A DNA stretch of 35,423 bases from Oligoflexaceae bacterium (GTDB lineage: Bacteria; Bdellovibrionota_B; Oligoflexia; Oligoflexales; Oligoflexaceae), in the NCBI GenBank assembly GCA_947474445.1, contig CANJJY010000001.1, positions 1 through 35,423 on the forward strand. The letters are read 5' to 3'. A program made the translations under genes and the position numbers. The first letter of the stretch is position 1. The number at the start of each line of letters is the position of its first letter. Under the pieces are notes generated by a model, which was not told where the DNA came from, did not search any database, and saw only the letters and a list, made by a program, of their open reading frames with translations. This document shows, in pieces, positions 17,069 through 25,432 of the stretch.

Positions 17069-18142
17069 ATGAGCTTCAAGAAAAGAGTGGCCGTCGTCGG
17101 CGCAACAGGTATTGCAGGTCAGCAATTTCTCGCGGCTTTGCACAAACATCCCTGGTTTGAAGTCGTGCGTTTAGCGGCCTCGCCCCGATCCGCAGGAAAA
17201 ACATACGAAGAAGCTTTGCGTTCACCTAACGGCCAAGTCGCTTGGTGGCAATCTGAGCCGATTCCTCCTGCCTATCGCCACATGCGCCTCGAGTCCGCCC
17301 CCGAACTGGTGCTGTCCGATGTCGATATTGTTTTCACGGCGATCGATACGGACGCTGCGCGCGAACTCGAGCCTCTTTACGCAGCGCAAAAACCGGTCAT
17401 CTCCACGGCCAGTGCTTTTCGCATGGAAGCTGATGTTCCTTTGCTGATACCAGGAGTGAATAGCGACCATAGCGCTGTGATCCGGCTCCAGCAAAAAAAC
17501 AGGGGTTGGAAAGGATTTATTGTCCCCATTCCAAATTGCACGACATACGGTCTGGCCTGCAGCCTGGCCCCGCTACAAAAGCATTTCGGGATCAAGCTCG
17601 TCGTGATGACCTCCATGCAAGCAACTTCGGGAGCTGGCCGCAATGGGGGCGTTCTTGCACTCGATACCATCGACAATCTGATTCCCTATATTCCAAAGGA
17701 AGAGGAGAAGGTCGAGGTTGAAACACAGAAAATCCTTGGGAGTTATCAATCAGGCGCCTTCGTCAACGCAACGCTCGCAGTAACGTCGACTTGTACGCGA
17801 GTTCCTGTCACCGACGGCCATACCGAAGCTGTTTTCGTCGCGACAGAACGTCCGATCACCGTCGAAGCAGCGAAAGCAGCCTTTTCCGAATTTCAGCCTG
17901 ATTTTGGAACCCTGCCTTCAGCACCCACTCAATTTTTCACTTTGCACGATGACCCATTCCATCCCCAGCCTAGAATTGATCGGGATCAGGATCAGGGTAT
18001 GACCACCCATATAGGGCGCATTCGACTGGAAAAAGCTCTCCATGGGATTAAGTATGTTCTGCTATCTCACAACACGAAGGCAGGCGCTGCAAAGGGTGCT
18101 TTGCTTGTAGCGGAAAGTCTCTGTTTGCAGTCATTTATATAA
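17069..18142 (+). CDS. asd: Aspartate-semialdehyde dehydrogenase, archaeal/fungal type
   Basis: Asd reduces aspartyl phosphate to aspartate semialdehyde, the branch point to lysine, diaminopimelate, methionine and threonine. The 357-aa protein opens with an NAD(P)-binding motif, VAVVGATGIAGQQF. The active-site Cys157 lies in PNCTTYGL, SMQATSGAGRNGG follows, and the base His251 lies in RVPVTDGHTE. The RVPVxDGHTE form and overall pattern fit the archaeal/fungal-type branch rather than the usual bacterial one. ATG at 17069 is chosen because AGGAG lies 6 bases upstream and the Rossmann motif begins seven residues in. The longer in-frame extension to 16910 has no matching residues. Confidence 0.93.
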   Translation: MSFKKRVAVVGATGIAGQQFLAALHKHPWFEVVRLAASPRSAGKTYEEALRSPNGQVAWWQSEPIPPAYRHMRLESAPELVLSDVDIVFTAIDTDAARELEPLYAAQKPVISTASAFRMEADVPLLIPGVNSDHSAVIRLQQKNRGWKGFIVPIPNCTTYGLACSLAPLQKHFGIKLVVMTSMQATSGAGRNGGVLALDTIDNLIPYIPKEEEKVEVETQKILGSYQSGAFVNATLAVTSTCTRVPVTDGHTEAVFVATERPITVEAAKAAFSEFQPDFGTLPSAPTQFFTLHDDPFHPQPRIDRDQDQGMTTHIGRIRLEKALHGIKYVLLSHNTKAGAAKGALLVAESLCLQSFI

Positions 18143-18180
18143 GATTCAGCTGGGACATGAGGAAATGGATCGAGTGAGCC

Positions 18181-19467
18181 TCAGCCCGCTTCGGCATCGC
18201 CGGGGGTCTGCTCTTCTTCTTCCTCGTCACCTCCTCCATCCTTGTCCATCTCATCGCTTCTCAGCCAGGACTTTTGAATGAGATCGTCAGCGATGCCGAG
18301 GCTGTCTCGGCTCCGACCATCACTGATCCTGAGAGAGAGCGCTGTATATTCTGCCAACACCAGTCGCGCCAAATGAAAGCTTTTACTGCGATTGAGCCAG
18401 CGGCAAATCGCTAACCAGCAGAGCAATTGCTGGTCAATGGATTCTAAGCCTTCGATATCGACAATCACTTTCTCAATGTGGCCTAGCCTCAGCAGGAAGG
18501 GGATTTCCGTATCGCTGCAATGTTCAAGAGACATCGCAAGGCGAAAGGATTTGGCGTCTTTGCGAGCGTCGAGTTGAGTTCGACGGAATACAGCCGTAAT
18601 GCTAGAAAACTCCTGGTGCCATCGGTTTGATCCGATGGCCCGCGTCCAAAAGAAGGCTTCAAGAAGAAAAGGCGCCTGATAGTGAGACTTGCCCTTGCGG
18701 GTCAATTCCATCATTTTATTGAGATCTTGATGAACAAAAATATCTCTTCGACACTTCTCCCAGTGGAGTTCGTTGACGAGCGAAGGAGACAGAGGAACCA
18801 AGCTCAAGGTCTTATCCATAAGGTCGTCGAACTCAGGCAGCGCGCCCTTTAATCTCAAACAACGCAACTGACCTAAGCGAGCCATCTCAAAAGCTGAAGG
18901 ATCACTCTGCACGAGGCTTTGCTCAGCTTGTGCGTAGTATTCACAGGCCAGAGCGCATTGGCCCATACGCATGCAGCGAGCGGCCAGTGTCAAAAGTTGG
19001 CTTGCAGTGGCTTGCGATAGCTTGGCCCCCGATACTTGAAGAGCCATCTGCTGTTGCCAAGTCGAAGCCCACACTTTGCCTTCCCGCAGGTAAATTTGGC
19101 TTTTGAGACGGTGCAGATCACCGTAAAGGTAGGCAAGTTTTGATTTAAAAGGAGTTATTTTCGACTTTTGTAAAATGCCTTGAGCTAACTCGAGCAAACG
19201 ACTGACTTCTCCTTCGCTTAATCCCCCGCTCTTCCCATGAAAGTCCAGCACGTGGAAGATAGTCAGCAGAAGGCGCTGCAGCGAAGATGTGTCATCAAAT
19301 TGTGCAAGGCGGTAGATTTCTTGTTTGAGAGACTCGCGGCATTGATTTTCGCTTTGCCGTGCACGCAAAGTCGCGATTTCAGAATCGACTAATATTCTGA
19401 TCGCATCGATGTCTTTGGTATTCCACTTGAGTCTAGGGATAGCCGACCTCTTGGTTCGTCCATGCAT
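18181..19467 (-). CDS. Hypothetical helical repeat-like protein with acidic tail
   Basis: I do not recognise this 428-aa protein. It has no signal peptide or membrane segment, so it is probably cytoplasmic. Most of it is predicted helical with Leu/Ala-rich pairs of helices reminiscent of TPR-like folds (for example the region around LLTLAARCMRMGQCALACEYYAQAEQSL, about 157-184). The last 25 residues are an acidic low-complexity tail (DKDGGGDEEEEEQ). The N-terminus is basic (HGRTKRSAIPRLKW). ATG at 19467 has GAGAAGAG upstream. It lies 131 bases downstream of mnmG on the same strand, and is convergent with asd. It is long and of normal codon character, so it is likely a real gene. Confidence 0.75.
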   Translation of the reverse strand: MHGRTKRSAIPRLKWNTKDIDAIRILVDSEIATLRARQSENQCRESLKQEIYRLAQFDDTSSLQRLLLTIFHVLDFHGKSGGLSEGEVSRLLELAQGILQKSKITPFKSKLAYLYGDLHRLKSQIYLREGKVWASTWQQQMALQVSGAKLSQATASQLLTLAARCMRMGQCALACEYYAQAEQSLVQSDPSAFEMARLGQLRCLRLKGALPEFDDLMDKTLSLVPLSPSLVNELHWEKCRRDIFVHQDLNKMMELTRKGKSHYQAPFLLEAFFWTRAIGSNRWHQEFSSITAVFRRTQLDARKDAKSFRLAMSLEHCSDTEIPFLLRLGHIEKVIVDIEGLESIDQQLLCWLAICRWLNRSKSFHLARLVLAEYTALSLRISDGRSRDSLGIADDLIQKSWLRSDEMDKDGGGDEEEEEQTPGDAEAG

Positions 19468-19557
19468 GGACTCTTCTCAAGTAGGTATCGGCTTTGTCAG
19501 GCTTTTTTTTAGCGCCAGCTTTTTGCTGCGGCAATTCCCAGGCACTAAACCGCAACC

Positions 19558-19578
19558 AAGGCGGCAGTCATGCCGCTT
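19558..19578 (-). terminator. Possible weak hairpin after mnmG
   Basis: A 6-bp stem GCGGCA/TGCCGC with a 4-base loop lies 21-41 bases beyond the mnmG stop. The U tract is poor, so it may only attenuate read-through into the following gene. Confidence 0.35.
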
Positions 19579-19598
19579 ATTTCAGCCTTTGCCAATTT

Positions 19599-21470
19599 CT
19601 AGAGAGCAGGACAACCCGCTGCAATATGCACATGCAGAATTTGAACCGCCGCCGGCGTCATGCCGCTAATACGAGAAGCTTGTCCCAAATTTCCGGGCTG
19701 ATGCCGCCTGAGCTTTTCCGACACTTCGCGACTGAGCCCATTCACTTTTTCATATTGAATATGATTCGGAATTTTGACCTTTTCCAGTTGATCGGCGCTT
19801 TTAATAGCGCGCCTTTCTCTCTCGATATATCCAGCATACTTGACTTCAATTTCCAGCCGCCGCAAAACCGATCGGTCAAACCCGGCGAGAGCTGGCACAA
19901 AGGGGAGAATATCGAAGATGGAAACACGTGGCTTCCTGAGGAGCGCATCCAGCTTGGTTCCTGTGTTATCGCGAGCATCGAGAAATTCTGCCGGTATTGC
20001 ATGAGAACCGATCGGCGTTGACTCGACGACCTGATGAGCTTCCGTCAATTGCTCCTGACGGGCCAGAAAGCTTGCATAATCGTCTTCGGACAGCAGACCT
20101 ATGCTGTGGCCGATTTCGCTGAGACGTAAATCGGCATTATCTTCGCGGAGGTAAAGCCGATGTTCGGCTCGCGACGTAAACATTCGATAGGGCTCACTGG
20201 TCCCTTTTGTCACCAGATCATCGATCAAAACGCCAAGGTAGGCTTCCGATCGTGTTAGAACCAAACCTTCATTACCCTGCGACAAACGTGCTGCATTGAT
20301 GCCTGCCATCAGTCCCTGGGCGGCTGCCTCCTCATAGCCCGTCGTTCCATTGATCTGACCTGCCAGAAACAATCCGGCGACCTTCTTGGTCTCCAACGTA
20401 AATTTCAGTTCAGTCGGATCGACAAAGTCATATTCAATTGCATAACCAGGACGGATGATTTCAGCTTGCTCCAGGCCAACCACGGTGCGTATGAATTCGA
20501 TTTGCGCATGCAAGGGCAAAGACGTCGACAATCCATTCGGATAGACCTCGCAGGTATCATAACCTTGCGGTTCTAGAAAGATCTGGTGCTCGATGCGATC
20601 AGGAAACTTCACGACCTTATCTTCGATGGAGGGACAGTAGCGGGGACCGATGCCTACGATCTCTCCACTGTAGAGGGGCGATTCACTTAAATGGTTTCGA
20701 ATGACCTCATGAGTCTTTTCGTTCGTATAAGTAATGTGCATAGGTATGAGAGCTTGAGTGATGCTCTTGGTGCTGAAGCTGAATGGAATGATGTCTTCAT
20801 CTGAATGTTGAGCTTCGCATGCGGCCCAATTGATGGTTTTTGCATCGAGGCGCGGAGTTGTGCCAGTTTTGAGCCGTCCGACCCGAAAACCAAAGTCCCT
20901 GAGAAACTGAGCGAGACCGATGGAGGGGGCATCGCCGGCGCGTCCCGCACTAATCTTTTCAGACCCGATGTGGATGAGCCCGTTCAAAAAAGTTCCCGTC
21001 GTAATCACCACGGCATCACTTTCGAAGCGACCGAACAAACGCGTTTCGACCCCTTTGACTTCGGGATCACCGCCTTCAGCTTTTTGACCAACCAGCAAAC
21101 CTTCGACTGTATCCTGCCGTATGTGCAATCCAGGAACTGCTTCCAGCGTGTGCTTCATCAGCCGTCGGTAGGCATCCATATCAGCCTGAGCGCGCGAAGA
21201 CCAGATGGCTGGCCCCTTCTTGCGATTGAGGATGCGATACTGGATCCCGGTGGCATCGATCGCCTTAGCCATTTGCCCGCCAAGCGCATCGATTTCCTTA
21301 ACCAAGTGACCCTTGGCAGTCCCCCCTATCGCAGGGTTGCACGACATAGCCGCAATACGATCTACCGACTGCGTCACGAGGAGGGTTTTCCGTCCCATGC
21401 GAGCCGATGCCAGAGCAGCTTCACAACCTGCATGCCCCCCCCCGATAACGATCACGTCAAAGCGCTTCAT
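19599..21470 (-). CDS. mnmG: tRNA uridine-5-carboxymethylaminomethyl modification enzyme MnmG (GidA)
   Basis: The FAD-dependent subunit that, with MnmE, modifies U34 of certain tRNAs. The 623-aa protein begins MKRFDVIVIGGGHAGCEAA, the FAD-binding motif. Hallmarks are MSCNPAIGGTAKGHLVKEID, LKTGTTPRLD, CPSIEDKVVKFPD, FLEPQGYDTCEVYPNGLSTS, GYEEAAAQGLMAGINAAR and the C-terminal helical domain ending GMTPAAVQILHVHIAAG. The start at 21470 is chosen on this motif; upstream codons to 21587 show no homology. An AGGGA lies 11 bases upstream. A run of nine G (21435-21443 as C on the plus strand) encodes part of the Gly motif. The usual partners mnmE and rsmG are not adjacent. Confidence 0.97.
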   Translation of the reverse strand: MKRFDVIVIGGGHAGCEAALASARMGRKTLLVTQSVDRIAAMSCNPAIGGTAKGHLVKEIDALGGQMAKAIDATGIQYRILNRKKGPAIWSSRAQADMDAYRRLMKHTLEAVPGLHIRQDTVEGLLVGQKAEGGDPEVKGVETRLFGRFESDAVVITTGTFLNGLIHIGSEKISAGRAGDAPSIGLAQFLRDFGFRVGRLKTGTTPRLDAKTINWAACEAQHSDEDIIPFSFSTKSITQALIPMHITYTNEKTHEVIRNHLSESPLYSGEIVGIGPRYCPSIEDKVVKFPDRIEHQIFLEPQGYDTCEVYPNGLSTSLPLHAQIEFIRTVVGLEQAEIIRPGYAIEYDFVDPTELKFTLETKKVAGLFLAGQINGTTGYEEAAAQGLMAGINAARLSQGNEGLVLTRSEAYLGVLIDDLVTKGTSEPYRMFTSRAEHRLYLREDNADLRLSEIGHSIGLLSEDDYASFLARQEQLTEAHQVVESTPIGSHAIPAEFLDARDNTGTKLDALLRKPRVSIFDILPFVPALAGFDRSVLRRLEIEVKYAGYIERERRAIKSADQLEKVKIPNHIQYEKVNGLSREVSEKLRRHQPGNLGQASRISGMTPAAVQILHVHIAAGCPAL

Positions 21471-21531
21471 ATAGTTCGATGTCCCTGTGCAAAGCCTTGA
21501 GCTTTTAGAACTCTTAGTCCGTGGAAATCTG

Positions 21532-21560
21532 GTACTAACGTAATAAGCCAAATATGACAA
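21532..21560 (-). promoter_or_regulatory. mnmG: Candidate promoter for mnmG
   Basis: On the minus strand, -35 TTGTCA (21560-21555) and -10 TAGTAC (21537-21532) are 17 bases apart, placing the start about 55-60 bases before the mnmG ATG. The -35 matches five of six, the -10 only three. The rest of the 277-base gap to the leucine dehydrogenase gene shows no clear plus-strand promoter. Confidence 0.4.
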
Positions 21561-21747
21561 GGCTTCATACCGCGCTCGCCCGATCAATTGCTATCGCTCG
21601 CAGCGGTAAAGACCTTTTCTACCAATGTTTTCAAAGCTTGCGGTGACTTGCTATTTTTAGACTCATCGAGTAATTGTGAGTGCACTAGGGGGCCTCACCA
21701 GGCTAAATTGCTCATTAAGAATGACCGAGGACTATAAGGAATACGCC

Positions 21748-22851
21748 ATGGCAATTTTCGAAGATTTGACCACGATGGGGCACGAACAGGTGGTCTTCTG
21801 CCAAGACAAGTCGAGCGGCCTGAAAGCGATCATCGCGATTCACGATACGACCTTGGGACCAGCCCTCGGCGGATGTCGCATGTGGGACTATAAATCGGAC
21901 GAAGAAGCCTTGCGCGATGTCTTGCGTCTCTCTCGAGGCATGACTTACAAAGCCGCGGTCACAGGCTTGAATCTCGGCGGTGGGAAAGCCGTCATCCTGG
22001 GCGATCCAAAGAAAATTAAAAGCGAAGCCTTGTTCCGGACTTTCGGACGCTTTATCGAAAGTTTGGGTGGCCGCTATATCACCGCGGAAGATGTTAACAT
22101 CCGCGTAAGCGACATCGAACAAGTAGCCCTCGAAACGGCCTATGTTTCGGGCGTCACCAACCGGGCTGGTGGCTCGGGCGATCCTTCTCCTGTAACAGCT
22201 TGGGGCGTTTACAATGGTATCAGGGCTTCGGTAGCCCACAAGCTGCAAAAAGACACCTTGAAAGGCGTAAGCGTCGCCGTTCAGGGCTGCGGAGCGGTTG
22301 GCTCTCACTTAGTTGAGTATCTTGTCAATGATGGCGCAAAGGTCTTCGTCGCTGACATCGATGTTGAAAGAGTCAAGTTCAACGTGAAGCAGTATGGAGC
22401 GGAAGCGAGTCAGCTGCACGAGATTCACAAATTAGCGGTCGATGTCTATGCTCCTTGCGCACTCGGCGGAACTTTAAACGATCAGACGATTCCTGAAATA
22501 AAAGCCGCGATTGTTGCGGGCGCTGCCAACAATCAGCTCCTGGACGAACAAGTCCATGGTTCGATGCTGAAAGAACGCAACATTTTGTATGCGCCGGATT
22601 ATGTGATCAACGCGGGTGGTCTCATCAATGTTTACCAAGAATTGCATGGGTATGACGCGCAGATCGCTAAGAAGAAAGCAGCTAACATCTACGAAACTCT
22701 TCTCGCCATCTATCGTGATGCTGAGGAAAAAGGCATCACGACCAATCAATCATCGAATGAGCTGGCTGAAAAACGCCTAAATGCCGTGCGTGGCATGCGC
22801 GACTTGCGGAATACGCTGGGCACTCAAAAATGGTCGGCGAAAAATTCTTAA
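21748..22851 (+). CDS. Leucine dehydrogenase (Glu/Leu/Phe/Val dehydrogenase family)
   Basis: An NAD-dependent amino acid dehydrogenase of 367 aa, the usual length of leucine dehydrogenase, which oxidatively deaminates branched-chain amino acids. The N-terminal domain shows LGPALGGCRMWDYKSDEEAL, LSRGMTYKAA (Lys68) and LGGGKAVI (Lys80, matching the catalytic lysine of known leucine dehydrogenases). A Rossmann motif GCGAVGSHLVEYL follows, then APCALGGTLND and AGAANNQL, typical of the family. ATG at 21748 is used because AAGGA lies 7 bases upstream and the protein then starts like family members. The gene is monocistronic, and a terminator hairpin follows. Phenylalanine or valine preference cannot be excluded. 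Confidence 0.93.
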   Translation: MAIFEDLTTMGHEQVVFCQDKSSGLKAIIAIHDTTLGPALGGCRMWDYKSDEEALRDVLRLSRGMTYKAAVTGLNLGGGKAVILGDPKKIKSEALFRTFGRFIESLGGRYITAEDVNIRVSDIEQVALETAYVSGVTNRAGGSGDPSPVTAWGVYNGIRASVAHKLQKDTLKGVSVAVQGCGAVGSHLVEYLVNDGAKVFVADIDVERVKFNVKQYGAEASQLHEIHKLAVDVYAPCALGGTLNDQTIPEIKAAIVAGAANNQLLDEQVHGSMLKERNILYAPDYVINAGGLINVYQELHGYDAQIAKKKAANIYETLLAIYRDAEEKGITTNQSSNELAEKRLNAVRGMRDLRNTLGTQKWSAKNS

Positions 22852-22864
22852 GTACCGACACCGG

Positions 22865-22892
22865 CGGCTGAGTTCGATGCTCAGCCGTTCCC
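22865..22892. terminator. Bidirectional hairpin between leucine dehydrogenase and COG3014-like gene
   Basis: An 8-bp perfect stem, CGGCTGAG (22865-22872) and CTCAGCCG (22880-22887), closes a TTCGATG loop. It lies between two convergent genes and overlaps the TGA stop (22881-22883) of the minus-strand gene. T tracts are weak on both sides. Confidence 0.55.
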
Positions 22893-24185
22893 GCTGTCGC
22901 GGATGATGATAATCTCTCCAGCCTTCACGGCGACCCGCCGGACATCCGACGTGCGACCATCATTAAAGATTCTCAATTCATAATCTCCCGGCGCTAATCG
23001 AAGACGGCTGACTGAGAAAGCAGCTGGCAAGAGGGTCCATGAGCGCGTATCGGCCGTTTCGGTGACAGCTCCGTAGATGTTCCCGGCTAACCACCCCAAA
23101 ATCCCGAACTCTTCTTGAGCTTTGCGCGTCATCTGACCTTTGAGGAGCAAGCGCGCGGCGGATTTAGCGACGAGACGGAGTCTTCGATCTTCGAGGGTAT
23201 GCGAAGCGATGATATCCATATTCTGACTTAATTCGGCTGTGGTCTGGCCGATACCTTCAGCCGATACACCTGTCCGTCCGAACGAGGGTCGTCGCGGCTT
23301 AATGACGGGGAAAGAGAAACGTATGACTTGATTCGCGATTGGCAAGACGAACTCTGTACGTTCTTTCCGAGCGATCAAGCCCTGCTCGTGAAGGACGACG
23401 ACTTCGCCTTTTGTGTCTTTAGAGCGATCTTTACCGTCTTTTTCAAGATCAGAGAGCCGATATTTTTCGCGCAAAATCCGCGCTTCATCCGCTCGGTTTC
23501 TCTTGATCAAAAGACGGGCCAAGGCCTCAACGAGGTGATCAGGAGCCTCTGTATCAAAGTAGCGGCGATAATCTCCTTCATAAACCTTCATAGCGCTGCG
23601 GTAGTCGACAATTGCATTGTCGTCTTCGCCCAAAGCTTCGTAGATTATGCCCGACAAATAGCGTGCATAGGCGTCTTCTTTATACTTATTCTTATTCTCA
23701 TCATAGAAGCTGTTGATCTCGCCTAAACGCGTGTTGATCCGAGCAGCTTCCACGCGAGCCGCCGCCAAATTACCTTCGGCAATGAACGAATGGGCCAGCA
23801 TAGTGTGAATGGCTACCTTCTCATAATCTTCACCGGCATAATCCGAAGCAGCATCGTTATAGACAAAGCTGGCCGCAGTCTTACTGATGCTGGTGGTATA
23901 CAGCTGGTCGACCACCTGATCGGCACGCAAAAGCATTTTTCTTGATTCGTCCCCTTGCCCCATCCGATCCAAAATCCTCGAACGCTCGAGAAGATAGAGC
24001 AGCCGATTGCGAGACTGCTCTTTGACATCAGAGGAATCAAGCTTTTGCAGCGCGGTTGCATACTGCCCTCCACGATAGGACGAGACCACTTCACGGGTCT
24101 CATCCGTATATGAAGCACAGCTTATGACCAATACGAGGCTCCATACGAAGCCGAATGGTGCCGCCCTGGAACGGAATATGGCCAT
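22881..24185 (-). CDS. COG3014-like lipoprotein, partner of LpoB-like protein
   Basis: A 434-aa probable lipoprotein: a hydrophobic leader ends in the lipobox LVISC (Cys23). Residues about 35-255 are TPR-like helices (MLAHSFIAEGNLAAARVEAARIN and YARYLSGIIYEALGEDDNAIVDYRSA are typical). The C-terminal part is beta-rich, ending LAPGDYELRIFNDG and a final EIIIIRDSG. I recognise it as similar to uncharacterised COG3014 proteins, often encoded beside LpoB-like lipoproteins in other proteobacteria; the match is from memory of the family. It overlaps the upstream lpoB-like gene by one base (TGATG), implying translational coupling. Function is unknown; a cell-envelope role is inferred from the pairing. 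Confidence 0.78.
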   Translation of the reverse strand: MAIFRSRAAPFGFVWSLVLVISCASYTDETREVVSSYRGGQYATALQKLDSSDVKEQSRNRLLYLLERSRILDRMGQGDESRKMLLRADQVVDQLYTTSISKTAASFVYNDAASDYAGEDYEKVAIHTMLAHSFIAEGNLAAARVEAARINTRLGEINSFYDENKNKYKEDAYARYLSGIIYEALGEDDNAIVDYRSAMKVYEGDYRRYFDTEAPDHLVEALARLLIKRNRADEARILREKYRLSDLEKDGKDRSKDTKGEVVVLHEQGLIARKERTEFVLPIANQVIRFSFPVIKPRRPSFGRTGVSAEGIGQTTAELSQNMDIIASHTLEDRRLRLVAKSAARLLLKGQMTRKAQEEFGILGWLAGNIYGAVTETADTRSWTLLPAAFSVSRLRLAPGDYELRIFNDGRTSDVRRVAVKAGEIIIIRDSGNG

Positions 24186-24808
24186 CAGAGTCCTGCAGAC
24201 GAACGCTTGAAGCGCTTCTTGATGAGTTCTTTACCGCTCCAAGTCATTTCCGTCGTATTGAGATCCGTGAGATTTAAAGCCGTTTGGTAAGTGACCGTTT
24301 TAAGGCCCCCCTGACTGTGCACCGAACTGGAAATCGCACCGCTGAGCATAAAGTCGGCACCGATTTGGTTACCCAACTTCTTCTTGGACCCTTCAGCCGT
24401 CGTTCCTGAGTTCTGGTATTTAATCTCATCCAGGATCTGCTTACGTTTTTCGGCATTGAGGAATCGAACTTTGCCGGAATTGATCAGTTCGTCTTGAATA
24501 AATTCCGTCAAAGCCTTGGTATCAATGTGTTCGTCAGTCCGGTTGGCCACGTCATCGACGATGACGACAGGCTTTTGCTTTTTTCTTTCTTCGTACACGG
24601 CTAACCACGGTTTGCTCAAGACCTGCTGGATCATCGACGTGGCCGTCTTACGGGCATCGGTCTCGTTCCATTTGTCATCGACGATCTCGGCCTGAGCAGG
24701 GTCGTTATAGGTTCCCTCAAAATCGGGGCTGCAGGCGCCCAAACTCAATCCCAAAGCGATTGCCTGGAAGGCAAACCTTACTTTTTTTCCCGGTGTCGAC
24801 ATCGGCAT
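24185..24808 (-). CDS. lpoB: LpoB-like penicillin-binding protein activator lipoprotein
   Basis: A 207-aa lipoprotein with lipobox LGAC (Cys26). The mature part shows the LpoB/YcfM pattern: VVIVDDVANRTDEHIDTKAL, then ELINSGKVRFLNAEKRKQIL, LGNQIGADFMLSGAISS and TYQTALNLTDLNTTEMTWSG. In enterobacteria LpoB reaches through the periplasm to activate PBP1B; here only the fold is supported. No class A PBP gene lies in the window. The linker after Cys26 is short. ATG at 24808 has AGGAG only 3 bases upstream; an ATG at 24802 has it 9 bases away and could be the true start. The gene is the first of a two-gene unit. Confidence 0.85.
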   Translation of the reverse strand: MPMSTPGKKVRFAFQAIALGLSLGACSPDFEGTYNDPAQAEIVDDKWNETDARKTATSMIQQVLSKPWLAVYEERKKQKPVVIVDDVANRTDEHIDTKALTEFIQDELINSGKVRFLNAEKRKQILDEIKYQNSGTTAEGSKKKLGNQIGADFMLSGAISSSVHSQGGLKTVTYQTALNLTDLNTTEMTWSGKELIKKRFKRSSAGL

Positions 24809-24850
24809 AGACTCCTAAGCAAAATCTGATCTCTATCTCTTACCATCAGC

Positions 24851-24880
24851 ATGATAAGATACTGAGGAGTTCGTGCACAA
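24851..24880 (-). promoter_or_regulatory. Candidate promoter for the lpoB-like operon
   Basis: On the minus strand, -35 TTGTGC (24880-24875) and -10 TATCAT (24856-24851) are 18 bases apart, and the start would fall about 35-40 bases before the ATG. The -10 matches five of six. Confidence 0.45.
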
Positions 24881-24964
24881 ATAAATAGTCACGCTCAAGT
24901 CGGCAGTGGGAAGAAAATGCCGGGCATCGACCGGCGCTTTTCACCAGAGGAAAGGATATCCCCC

Positions 24965-25432
24965 ATGAAGATTTTAGCTTTAACGTTTCTCGCCGTCGTC
25001 TCCTTCTCAGCCTTTGCAGCTGGGACTGGAGTCCGCAGCGTTTACGTCAACGGTATCGACATTTCCTCTGTTCGCAATCAATCTCTGACTCACGTGGATG
25101 TCAAAATTGACGGTAATGGCGACCTCTATATCGTGGCCCCTCAGTATGAAGTTCAGCAGGAAAACACATTCGTCCCACTAGGCCAACAAGGCATAAGCCA
25201 TTCCAGCCCAATCGAGCACAAGACGCCCAGTGCGCTCAACCGTAAGGCTCAAGCCCCGTCCGCTGATACACCTGCTGGGCTTGCCACAGCCCCCGAAACA
25301 GGCGATACCATTCCTAAGTCTGACTTGAGGGGCGTTTCAGAAGAAGCGACTCCACCGTCTGAAAAAGCAGGAACAAGGATCGCTCCCGATGCTCGGCAAA
25401 GCCCCCCAGGATCTGGCACAAACTTACAGTGA
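24965..25432 (+). CDS. Exported hypothetical protein (155 aa)
   Basis: I do not recognise this protein as a named family. It has a clear signal peptide (residues 1-19, AFA/AG) and a short ordered domain: VRSVYVNGIDISSVRNQ followed by VDVKIDGNGDLYIVAPQYEV (about 22-64), which looks like a small beta unit. The remaining 90 residues are Pro/Ser/Ala-rich and probably disordered. ATG at 24965 is chosen because AAGGAT lies 9 bases upstream and the signal peptide then begins at residue 1. The last 44 bases overlap the start of yggS in another frame, so the two are probably coupled. Confidence 0.72.
   Translation: MKILALTFLAVVSFSAFAAGTGVRSVYVNGIDISSVRNQSLTHVDVKIDGNGDLYIVAPQYEVQQENTFVPLGQQGISHSSPIEHKTPSALNRKAQAPSADTPAGLATAPETGDTIPKSDLRGVSEEATPPSEKAGTRIAPDARQSPPGSGTNLQ

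Noticed and set aside
19494..20021. 175-codon plus-strand open frame
   Set aside because: It runs antisense across the mnmG 3' end, whose C-terminal domain is clearly conserved.
20805..21500. 231-codon plus-strand open frame
   Set aside because: It is antisense to the highly conserved mnmG coding sequence and has no family features.
21715..22308. 197-codon minus-strand open frame
   Set aside because: It lies opposite leucine dehydrogenase, whose motifs are unambiguous.
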